A stretch of 64,000 nt of DNA. Source: Nemopilema nomurai. Taxonomy: Eukaryota; Cnidaria; Scyphozoa; Rhizostomeae; Rhizostomatidae. The position numbers and the translations under genes were made by a program. The stretch is taken from NCBI GenBank assembly GCA_003864495.1, contig ML133486.1:1078059-1142058 (forward strand), written 5' to 3'. The notes beneath the pieces are model-generated. The model was not told where the DNA came from, did no database searches, and worked only from the letters and a program-made list of their open reading frames with translations. This document shows, piece by piece, positions 1-12,000 of the stretch. Positions within the stretch are counted from its first letter, which is position 1, and the number at the start of each line of letters is the position of its first letter.

Positions 1-41
1 TTGAGACTTCCTTCTGCTTTTTCGTAGGCTACATGACCAGC
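1..41 (-). CDS. Exon truncated by the window edge
   Basis: A pyrimidine-rich tract ends in CTATCATGTTAG on the minus strand. It is followed by an open frame beginning AGHVAYEKAEGSL that leaves the window. It is in phase 0 with the 1581-1673 exon, so it is probably the next exon of the same gene. Confidence 0.45.
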
Positions 42-3000
42 CTAACATGATAGAAAAAGCAAAAATTAAGTTTGATTGGGCATCAACTACGTCAATTGCC
101 TTCGCCGTAGACAATGAGACTGCCTGTAATGGGACCGTTGATTATCCTCTCCTAACCTAAGGCTCCAGCTCACCTCTTATAAACACTGTCTTTCTTCTAA
201 CACTTAAACAAACATTCGCAAACCCAATTTGGTTATTAAATTACGCACATAGCCTATCTGTATACTAACTTTCCTTGTGCTTTTGCTCATGGCTCTGGAA
301 AATTGGTAGAACAATCAAGTGAATTTTGTTTTAAAGCAATTTCATTTCCCATATTGGCACCAAGTAAAAGAATGTGCTTCACTGGAAATACCACCCAATC
401 GCCTTTCTAAAGCAGAAATACAAAAGGAGCATTAAATGAGAATCTACTGCGAAGGGTCCTATTTCGGTGCACTTTCGCGGGACTATAAACTTCCTCTCAA
501 TTTTCCGAAGCTTTCCTCCGCGGCTATCCAAAGTTTTAAAGCCGTCACGACAGTCATCAGAACTTGAACTGGCAGGAAATCATACTGTTTGAAGGAAAAT
601 CAAGTTCCTTATTTTTGGGAGGAAAACCAAACCAACAGCCGTTACTCTCTCAAGCGTGCTGAGAAGCCTCTGCTTTTTCGTCAGTTAAGCTGAGCTTATT
701 CAGTGTTGGCAATACCCTCTAGGAAACAGGAGGCAAATTATTTAAAGAACTATCAACAAAACAGAGCTAGATCCGATGAACTCGTCCTGTAGAGAGTTGA
801 CGTAAACTTTTGCAAAACGATGGGCCTACTAGCTGATATGACACTGTTTTGAAATTGCTGCTTCGGCTTCCCCATCATGTCAGAACATTTCCAACTTAAG
901 AGCCAAAACACTTTAGAATACAATCACGTCTTTGTCACAAGTCACACTGTTGAAGTGGTTGTACAAGAAACTAATCTGGCAGACCAGTTCTTCAAATACC
1001 CAGTATTCTAACATTTTTGTTTCTTTAGAATTTTCACTAATTTTTGCAGGAAAAAATTTCAACCTTTTCAGCTCCTTTGGATAGGCTTCAAAATCTTAAT
1101 GCAGTTGGTGAAATTTGGAAGTAAGAATGAAAAAGTACGAGGAATATTTTGAGCTTCGCATTGATCCTTCTGGGTGCGTCTCTAAAAAGAACACCCCATC
1201 AGGTATTTGGGTGGTTGAGATTTGCTGTTCAATGGTCGGATAGGGCTCGCGCAGCTTAATTACCCACCCATCTACTCTTCATCAAACGCAAAGTATATTG
1301 GACAATATTCAAATCTTGATACAATGGTAAGCAACTAACTTTCTTAGGAGAAGTGAAGTCCTTTTAAGAAACTGCAAAGTTTAATGCGGTGACACTATCA
1401 TAGATATGAACCAAAAATGGGCCTTTCTCCGAGGTTTGCTGAAATTGCCTCACACATTTGCATAACCCGCCTTGCAGAACCAACGGAGCATTGTGTGACG
1501 CAAAATAAATACACGCCTGCCATTTGACGAACTTAGACTTGCAACAGTAAACAGCGAAGTAAAATACAAACTTGACTTACGGAAGACAGCGAGCTGTCAA
1601 AGGTCTCCGACAATCTTGACTCGTACGTGATCACCGGCCTTACTTCTCCAAGCTCTCTCTCGAAATCTTCCTCCTGCAAATATAAAAATAATCGTTCAGA
1701 ATATTTGTCATCAATGCTTCGTTAATGAACCATATAATTTTATGGTAGCAAGGGAATTAGATTTATTGTCAGTTTTTGTTGTCAGACGGTCGAATTAAAA
1801 ATTATCGGCAAAGGAACTTTTGCGGCTTTCAAAGGTAATAATGCTGTAGCTGAGTCTTGACGTAAGAAAAGGCTGACTGTGTCATTGTTGGTTCGGGTGA
1901 ATTCTGATTTAAATCGACAAGTCCAACTCGTCTGTTGTTCTGCCGGACCCTTTGTCATCATTGTCCATTCGCAAACCGCCACTCCTTTAATCACACTTCA
2001 TACTTAACACTGAACCGACTGAGATCATAATGACACCACGTGCTGAATTCCCGTGAATATTAAAGGCAAAATTGGATAAGCGATGCTGCAGCAAATCATA
2101 GCAATATAATTGATTAGCATATAGTCCCATAGAAGAAGCAGGTTCAAAAGCAGAATCAGACCAGAACTCTATTTTGTTTTCGAGCAAACCCATGAACAAC
2201 CCTTGAAAACTGTTCTACTAGCACTCGCATACTCGCCACATCTCCACAGAAGCATTGTTTGAGCAAATCGAGTACTTACTTGAGTTCAGCACAATTTAGC
2301 TGCATAAACGAGTTCTAAGCGGCTTAGCTCTGGCAAAATCTGCTCGAGGCTTCGCAAATCAGACGCACTGAAAGAGGACCCCGTGCACAGCGACACGCCC
2401 TAACAGAGCAAGCACGCTTAAAATTGCATCGAGTGCGGAGAATGGCTGCCGAGACGTGCAACAAAATTGACATTTTGATGCAGGATCGAAAGCAAAGATA
2501 CGAGTTACAACCAAGACAGCATGTTTAAGTTTAACTAGCCGTGGATCGAGACACTTGTATTTGACTGCGACTGACTGTTGATTTAACTGTTACTGGCGGA
2601 GAATTTCATGGGATTGGCCGCTGTCAGGACTGCAAAGGCATGCTTCTACAACGTGGGTAAAAGCATGGTAGGAAAGCACCAAATTTCCATGTGGATGGAC
2701 TAAGTGGAAATATGATGATTTAAAACAAAAGCAATGCTTTTAACATTAAAAAGAATCGAGGTCCCATTTTCACTTTGAAAAACGCATAAACTGCTTGTTA
2801 GCAATTATTGTGCATAACTTGAAAGGAGATTCTGCCTCTTTGCCTCTCTTTTATTTGTCCAAATAGTCGTCCAGCATCGAGGATCAATCTTTCTCACAGA
2901 AAATGCAATACATTTCTTTAAAAAAGCATGAGAGGACACAAAGCAATCCCAGTCTTAGCTTGACAGCAACTGACATAATACAAAATCTCAGCTATTTTTA

Positions 3001-6000
3001 AAAATCCTCAAAAGCAATAAATATTCTGCTTTTCCTGCTTAAGATGTCTTTCCTTCAGAAAAGTATAAACTCGTATCTTTCACTTTCACAAAGGCAACAT
3101 TCAAAGGTATCCAAAGACTTGGAGATTATAGGAAAAATGGCAAATAGCATATCAGATGAACTGTAAACCTTATTTCATCCAACTTATATTTCAAAGTAAA
3201 TGCAAGAAAACTTGGCTCTCTAAATGATCGATTTATTGAAGGCAAAAGGAAGCAATTAGCGACATTATCGCTGGCTTCAAATGATTTTTAAATAAGCATG
3301 GCAACTCGTCCCGGATACGTAAGTGCAGACACTGTGATGTCAAAGAACTTCTTCACGGGCAAAATTGCATTTCTAGTCAAGTTGGCTGCGGCGATAAATG
3401 AAGATAAGGTGACAAAAACAGCACAGTTGATTCACACCATTGAGAAAACTTTGGCATAAATAATGGCAACCATGCGCAAAGATTCATTGCTCAGATCTTA
3501 TCACATTCAATAGTTGTTAAACAGCAAGCTACATGCCAGAGCCGATGTTTAAAATGACGAGAAAACACGCAAAGGAAAGATAAAAGCAATTCCTTATATT
3601 GTTTCGAAAGGAAATACCATTGTTGGTACATTTGCAATCAAATTCTGCTTGAAAACCATTACTTTTGGCAGACAATATAATTTTTCAAGAGGCTGCCAGA
3701 TTTCATACAAATGATGAAATGTTCCACGTGCTGAAAGGTTATAGCAGAGTTCACGTTTGTCTTTTAAAGGTACTTACAGCAAACAAACCATTTTTAAAAA
3801 AGAAATATAATCACATAGGCCCTTACAGCAAATTTTGAGCGCACTAGTTTTATAAACAGGATTCATAAGCCACACCGGCAAAGCGTTCCGGAAAAAGAAC
3901 TGCCACATGTCTTCAAGAAAGGATCCCAGATAACATGTCATACGTCCAAAACGACACTCGAGTCCACATTTCACACACAAATAGGCACAAACATTGTCAA
4001 CATGTTCCATCACTCATGTTCCATGAAAAAATAGACATTATTCAGACTTATGACATATTTAAGCACTTAACTGGAAAACGGTCATCCAACTACAAAAAGA
4101 ATACCTTTGTCTAGAATATGTGGTGACGTAACATATCACATGCGCAATAAGACCAAACCACAACAAAACTTCTTCGACATATTACGTGCTAAGTTCCGCT
4201 AAATGCTCTACAAATGTTAATGACGATGTGTGCCTCGAATGCTTCTTGAACATGCGTAGGAACTGCTCCCAAGGACACGAAACTGATCGTTCCCAGCGTT
4301 ATCTTCAAATGTTGTTAAATGCGACTCAGTTGGGCAAATCTATTCAAGTGCACCATGCAAAAAGCTAGCTCCAATTCTTATTGCTTATCTCGATGAAGTT
4401 AGTGCGTTTATAGGTAGTATTCTGTTGACGGATGCTCGCCCATGAAAAGCCAGCATTCAGAATCTACGGCCCAGTAGGCCAAGCAGTCACTGCGCAGTTT
4501 GTACAGGTCCCAACAAACTAAACAGCCACAAGTTTAGGCTCAATATTAAAGACACGAAACACCTGATGTGCTAAACACTGGAACAACATGTGTGGATATG
4601 ACCATTTCGGTAGTCCTAAGGCCATATGACACTAATACGTCTAATGAAAGCTCATTTCTGGAATACTACTTACAGTTCAGCTGATGAAAATTCCAAAAAC
4701 AACTATCCCAGCCTTCAGATTCTGGTAACTTGACTGACTTTAATTCGCGTTGTGCATGCATCTTCGCCACATCGGCTATCATAGACTATTGGAAACCAGT
4801 TGCTGTATGTCTAATAGCATGCACATAAGACCATTCAAATTTCCAATTGGCTTCGCCCGGTCACGCCTGTTGTATGTGTCTAGGGTCCTAGTTAATTAAC
4901 ATGACTGAGCAAGTGTCTTTCTTTTGGAATTCACCGAGTAATAACTCTCCGCATATGAGATTGAAAGGATGATATCATTTTTGGCCAACCACATTTAACA
5001 GGAAAAGTGAAGAGACAATTCTATGCACTCCGAAAACCAGTTGTCGCTTTTTAACCGGACATTTCTTTGGGTCATCTGACAGTTAAGTCGTCTGGGGTAC
5101 TCCTTCTATACTTAACTATGAAAAACTTTACCTACCCTATCAAAAACTAAGAAGCTAAATATTCTTAGCAAAAGGCTTATTCTTTTTCATTCTTGGCACA
5201 TCTAATGTAATTAATTTTCTTTTTTGTAAGTCACTACCAACTCGACAAATTAGCCCGTGTGCCATATTCACGTGCGCATGCGCAAATAAACGACAAATAG
5301 CGCCATATAAAAAGATGGGTCATCATTATGCTGACTTGACAATGCTGCCATTGCTTTGGAAACTATTCGTTTAATATGCATTATTCTTATTCTTTTAATT
5401 ATTCTTCAGATTATCCAAACTACATAGCCTAAGTGTCAGCCAGTCAAATCGAGAATTCTACCCTGGCACTGTCACTGTGTGGTCACCCCATAGTAAGAGG
5501 CAGAACATTTAAAAAACCATTTGCGCACATTTGCGACCCCCAAAGTGGCTCAAGCCATCTACGTTGCTTAAAACGACAACTGGGGACCGAAGGGAAAATG
5601 TGACATAGAAAAGATGCGGACAGAAATCAAGGGCTATGTCTTGATGAGGACATATTTGCTTAAAGAAAACCAGTATGTGGAACACCCGAATCTAACTTCT
5701 CATTACATTTGATGAATTAAAAAGCGTAATGGAACAAAAGCTTTTGGAATTCGGGCACTAGATTAAAAAACCTTCAGAGAGAAAGGGTTCTAAGGAACTT
5801 TTTGGTCTTTTGTAGAGTTTCTCTTGGATTAATTACGCGATTCGTCAAAACAAAGTTTCACCAGTTTAAAAAGGAATAATTTTCACTTAATTGGTAATAA
5901 TTAACAAACAACTCGACACCACCAATAACTGTGAGCTATAACATTGTTCATAATGAAAAACGACTTCGCCTATTCTAAAAAATGTGAATGAATCATCAAA

Positions 6001-9000
6001 ATAAAAATCGCACCTTAGCCTCTTCTGTGATGTTGCACTTTGGAGGTGATGTCAGTGCTGACGATCCTTTCGCTGCTTCTGAGTCGCCTGAAGACTCGCC
6101 AGCTTTGTTATCTTCCTGCAGACAGATGCAAACAACTCGTTTTAACATCGTTCTACTTAAATTTATACAGAACAACTCAATTGTAGTTGCGGTGCGAAGG
6201 AAATCTTGCAGCGCCACACATACCAGTTTTGCAGTCATAAAACTATAAGTATGCAAATTTTTGGAAATAAAACATCTGCCATATTCCTTCCTACACACAT
6301 TGTAGTTCTTGTCTAGGTGCATTAAACGAACTTGAGGAGTTCTGATAGCGTGTAATATGTTGGCAAGGGACAGGGGATAAGATCGGGTTGTGGAAGTTAC
6401 TCTCCAATATTCCCTTTATCTTCATACATCTTGTGAACAAATGTACAGATGCGTTGCATTAGAACATTCTGCAGCCAAATTGCTGGCTCGATATCGTTGA
6501 AAAGCTGACAAATTTAATCATTGGAACAGTTTGATGTTGATAAATGATTGAGATGTCGCAAAATCTCCCGCCTAAGGCAGGCAATATCCACGTGTCGCTG
6601 CAGATTCATAGAAAACTTACATAAATCTGTGCACAAAGTTTCGCAAAATTTCTGGTTACACAATAATGCGATAAGAGATAAGAAGAGAAATCAATGTGAA
6701 CATCAGTGGCTGCACGTGGTCACATACCGTCTTCCCATTCCCACAGTCATGCTGAAGGACTGCGAAGGCGCTAAAAAATTCACAGACAAATGACCCGTGC
6801 CTATCTACTGGAACAGGAAAGCCTGCGTCAAATTTAGTGTAAGAAACCAGGCAGCTTCTGACTATGCAAATGCGGCGATTTCTAAACTGTGACTATGGTA
6901 ATGCTGTGTTTTCGGTGTAGGAAATGTCAGCTATGGGAGAGAGGGGGGAATGTAGAGAGAAACAGGGATGGGAAATGTCAGCTATGGGAGAGAGGGGGGG
7001 AATGTAGAGAGAAATAGGGATGGGAAATGTCAGCTAGTAGCGAGAAACAGGGATGGGAAATGTGCAGAAGGATCTCTGAGTTTAACCATCATGGAATTGC
7101 TTAATGCCATATTCAGAGTTGGCGTGATGGTTGGCGTTCATCATGATTGATTTGATTAGATAGTAGTAGCATCAGATGAAGATAGACACCCTTATTACTA
7201 GAAAACGGTTGTAGAAATACCCATTTAGGTATTGCACGCGATCAGAGACCGAAAGAGATTCAGAGCCACCTCGGGGAAGAAGACTAGACAGGCAGGGGGG
7301 CGCGAAGGTTCCCCTGTCGATGCCAACCCCAAGGGTAGATAAATAATTCAAAATCTTAACTAAGGATTGCAACCATCTGGCCTAGATGCCATTAGCACTA
7401 TCTTTGTAGAAATGAGACCGGGCGTGCATCCTTACCTGACGGGGGGGGGGGAGGGAGGGGTAACAGACTTAAATTGCTTACAAGCTGAAAAGAATTTAGC
7501 TCGTCCACAATCAGGGACAATGCCGAGACGACCATTGATATGATTTTTAACCATACATTTGTAATATCATCGGGCGGTAAGACCTACTTTCCTCATCAAC
7601 ATTTTGAATTAAAAGAGGTATTAAAATCGTCTCTCTCGATGTCAACGGTATAAGAGACAATTTGGTGAGTTCAAATTTTTACTTGGTCAGCCTGGAATAA
7701 ACATATTGGCCTTCAATGAGACTGAAATTGATACCTTTCCAAAAAAATGTCACTGGTATAAGTTAAAAGACCGTACTTCGAACAAGTAAAGTTTGGAAGC
7801 CCCGCTATGGTTGTTGCTAGGTCGCTATTTACATCAAAGGTAGTACATACCTAAAGCATAGAAAGAGTGTTTCAACTAATGGGCTGGAATCAATCTGTAT
7901 TAAAAACGAACCCGCTAAAGTTAATTTTTAAACTAGTTCTAGCTTGATACAGGCTTCCGAACGACATAGTTAAAGTTTTAAAAAATATGTAACAAATTCT
8001 GGACAAAGAAAAGTGATTCTTGATATAATGCCACCCCCCTCGACTTGAGAAGAGTTAATAATATACTGTCAGCCCTTTGCGTTGATAAATTCACGCGTTT
8101 CGGCGACAGAACGCAGAAAAAAGCCGACCGATCATCTTAAGCACCACTAATGTACACGCCATTGTGCATAGAAAGCGATTCGCTCTTCGTCACCAAAGAC
8201 CTTGCTCCCAGAACTAATGGGGAAACCTAAACCTCCACATAAGACCACTATTTGGTCCGCATTCTGCAATGAACTAAACATATCTAAAAATCGGCGCAAA
8301 TGGTTCAAATAGAGCCCCCATTTTTCACACGAGAAGCGTCACTTTGTGCCTTGGATGATGTGTTAACACAAGCGCACTTGCGCACCCAATTGGACGCGCA
8401 TCAAACACCTGTCTCAAAAACTCTCAAAGCGTAAACTCACACTTGTAGATTTGTTGCTTGGTGATGGCTTGCTGTTGCCTTGTTTGTTGTTGACTTGTGC
8501 AAACGACCTTGACACTGAAGTTTTTTTCGTCTTTCCTTTAAGCATCACCAAATTACTTTCCTAAAACGAGAAACATCATTAGAAATACGCCTGCGTGAAA
8601 GACCACCTCAATTTGACAACTGTATCGAGTTGGTCCTCTTGACTCTAACCCGAAATTCAAATGTTCCTAATTCACCAACGACCTAAGCTTTCGTTCAATG
8701 ACTGACTGCAAATCGATTGAAAGGCTACCCCGTTGAATTGTAAACACTGCATGCACTATACCACTACCGAACGCAAAAGCCAATTTTGGCAGCTAAAGGT
8801 AAAACAAAAAATACTTACTACAATACATTTTTGGGTGCAAATACAATTTTAATTACAAGAAAGTGGGGACAGGTTCGCCGTTTGACCTAGAAACTCTTGT
8901 GGTAAGCATCAACCTGCGTTCTATACAAAACGAAGCTGGCAACAAGCAACTCCGTCCGCTTGACGTCTTTAGCTGAACTGGTAATGATGAAATAATGAAA

Positions 9001-12000
9001 CAGCACTTCCTGCACAATTCACTTAAAATCAGACTTGACAAGTAAATAGGGTCAGAGCCCAGTTCACAGTTCTGCTGGAATCCTAACACGAGTCTGAGAA
9101 CGCTTTCATTTAAGACAAAAGTCAAAAAGCAGCCCCTTAACACGAGTCTGAGAACGCTTTCATTTAAGACAAAAGTCAAAAAGCAGCCCCTCAAGACGCC
9201 AGACGCGGTCGGAATTCGGTCATGGCTGTTGTGTCGGACATTCAACCCTCCTCTATTGTACCTTCTTGGCACAATATGAAGATGGCGGCGAGTGGCTAGG
9301 CCACATAAACCCTAAAGACATGTCACGTGCAAATCAAGATGCTGTTGTACTTGTTGCCAAGCCAAGTTGGCTTTACCACACCCTGGAGTGTCTCATCAGA
9401 TCCTTGCGCTTCAAAAACGACCATGGTGTTGGGGCTCTGGAACAACCTTTTGAGCACCTTCTTGTTCCCAAGGTTGTTCCAAGCAGTCGGAGGGCGTATA
9501 GCAAAACCAAAGCATGCAGAGCAATTTCAACCGATCCAACATTAATCACGTTAGAAGGGTAGAACTATGTGGCAAAGGGGGCACTACTATCCTTTAACAC
9601 ACTGCTTCAAAACTGACAAATTTGGTACAACACCGGTGAAAAGAACAGTTGGCTACAACAGAACTGCGCAGGTAACATCAAATTCATTTCCAAGTTACAG
9701 TTACACCAAAATATCAACCTCAAGACGCAGTACAAGTGTAAACTGTGTTTTTCGACACACGTAGTTTGTCGCAACGACTCTTTTCGTTTAAAAATTGTTT
9801 TCAACGCAGAAACAATGCTTTAGCATGCCACATTGCCGACCGGAGCAAAAGATTTGCTCTTCCGATCAGATGTAAAAGCAGCTCATTTGCGTTCAAAACA
9901 ACTCAAAACAAAATCCCAAAACATCGGAAACTCGAAGCTTCCTTCCAATGTAGGCACCCGCGATTGCAATCTCTCGGGAATCAAGTTTGGAATAAAACGT
10001 CAATCACAAGACAAATGGCCTAGAACGGGGCTTCAAGGCCGGTAGGAGGAGACGGTTATCGAAGAGACAATATAATTTCAAAACAAAGTCACAATAGCAA
10101 ACATGAAGGAAAACGACTATGTACACTCTAGGATGATAAGTTCCTCCAACTGTACAGAGCCAGGCCATACTTAAAAAATAAACAACAATTGTGTGTTTTG
10201 GTTCCGAAAAAGTGGCATTAGAAAGTACTATAGGGTTTAAGGAGAGGTGAAACGAATTTTACATGGTAAACCGAAATAATTGAAAGTGTTATTTTGGTTG
10301 CCGATCATATCAAAGTACAAGCTTTCATTGCCTTTCTTCGAACAAAATCTTAAAATATAATTACTTAAGGCCTGACAGACAAATAGGTCATTTGACAGCA
10401 AGAGCAATGGCAATGAAATGTCAGTGAATATTTCATAAAATAGGGGCGCCATAGCCCTCCCGGGAAAGCGAACTGAGTAGAATCCTTTATTCGCAATTCC
10501 TACGACATCTACATTTATTAAGTAGATGAAAATTGGGTTTCAACACTGGAAATTGATCGAACCCGCTAGAGCCAAACAGGCTAGTGACAAGAACTTTATT
10601 TGGATTCGCTCAAAATGCAAAAACAATTAACAAAGCAGCAGGCATCTACCGATAGTGCAACCAAGTAACATAAACAAAAAGCTATTTTATTCGTTAATAG
10701 GTCTCCTTAACACAAGTGTATTCCTCAAAAGCGGTTATCAAGGATCTAATCATCCGCACTCAAAATTGTGCAGCCAAGTCGCCCTGTATTCAAGGTTCGG
10801 CCTGGCACTCAGAGTAAAATGTTCACGCGTCGCAATCAAATTAAAGTCTGCGTTCTCAGTTTACAAAAACAACCACGAAGGAAAACTGACACCAGGTCAT
10901 GCCAGCATATATCAATACTTCAAAGGAATTAGCACAAAAATCAAGCAACGTCTCAGGTCTTTTGTTTGTCATCTGTCTAACTTTGAGGTGAAAATGTTGT
11001 AGGTTGCCTTCCTGATCTCAGCATGGATGCTCATTTAGCTGAGAAAAGTTAAAAAACCAACTTGATTACCAGCTGTCATTCTACACAGTTAAGGAAAGAA
11101 GACAGAGGAGAGAAAAAATCCCACAAAGGAAACAGTTGATATCACTGACAATATGTAAATTTCAATTTGCATTCAAACTAAGAAATGACAGAGCTCTGTG
11201 TCAGGTGATGAAAAAAAGTGAGATGTCTTTGGCAACTGGAAAAAAATATGATGCAGCCACATCCTTTAACCAGTGCCTTTTTGTAATAGGCGAGGTGCAA
11301 GCAGGAAAACGCAGCAAAGCTCAACTGAGCAGACTTCCTTAACTTGACAAAAGATGACCTCCTCTTTGAGAATCCACTGAAAGAACTCAATGACATAAAT
11401 ATAACAGGTGTTCTACTTTCAGCATCAAATTTTGTTTATTTTGGCACAAAAACCTCTAACTGATGCACATTATTGAAAAGCACACATTACTATTTTGAGA
11501 AAATTGAACAGTATTGAAAATAATCCAAATGTGCACAAAAGGAGAAATTTGACACTGCCTTAAAAACATATGACAAAACAGTAGATATTGTTTCCCAAAA
11601 CAGATGGCAGGCTATGTGAAAGAGCATCTTCTTGTAACAAAATAGCAAGCAAATGTTTATTTTGAAAAACATTCTAAGTGCATGCTTAAAAAAATCACAA
11701 ATGTGGAGAATCTAAATTGTGTAGATGACACTTCTTTTGGAGAAACAAGGCAGAGCGGTTTTAAGAATAGTTATTAATGCCTTACTGGGCTTTCATTGAC
11801 TATGCATTTAACTTTCACTTGGAATATTAAACAAGGTCACTTTAACAGAAGACCCATTCAGCAAATTCAGTTGTTCTGGAGAAGCACATATTAGATACTT
11901 TTTAACAGAAGACCCATTCAGCAAATTCAGTTTTTTTGGGTGGGAAGCACAGATTAGATAGTTATGAAAATTTTAAAATTGAACATTTTTACAAATTAAG

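Noticed and set aside
2240..2330. Alternative first exon with ATGCAGCTAAATTG before a GTAAGTA donor
   Set aside because: It ends in phase 2, and joining it to the 1581-1673 exon gives an immediate stop. It could only be a 5' UTR exon, for which there is no evidence.
4671..4785. Minus-strand exon-like frame ending at GTAAGTAG (RELKSVKLPESEGWDS)
   Set aside because: It would end in phase 1 between exons that are all phase 0, and its acceptor is weak.
6733..6775. 43-bp minus-strand candidate exon (AFAVLQHDCGNGKT) between TTTTTTAG and GTATGT
   Set aside because: The splice signals are good, but the length breaks the phase of the surrounding gene and the GNGKT lacks the first glycine of a P-loop. 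Left out.
8853..9272. 139-codon minus-strand frame
   Set aside because: Its length is inflated by the 54-bp tandem duplication, and it has no domain or splice signals linking it to the surrounding gene.
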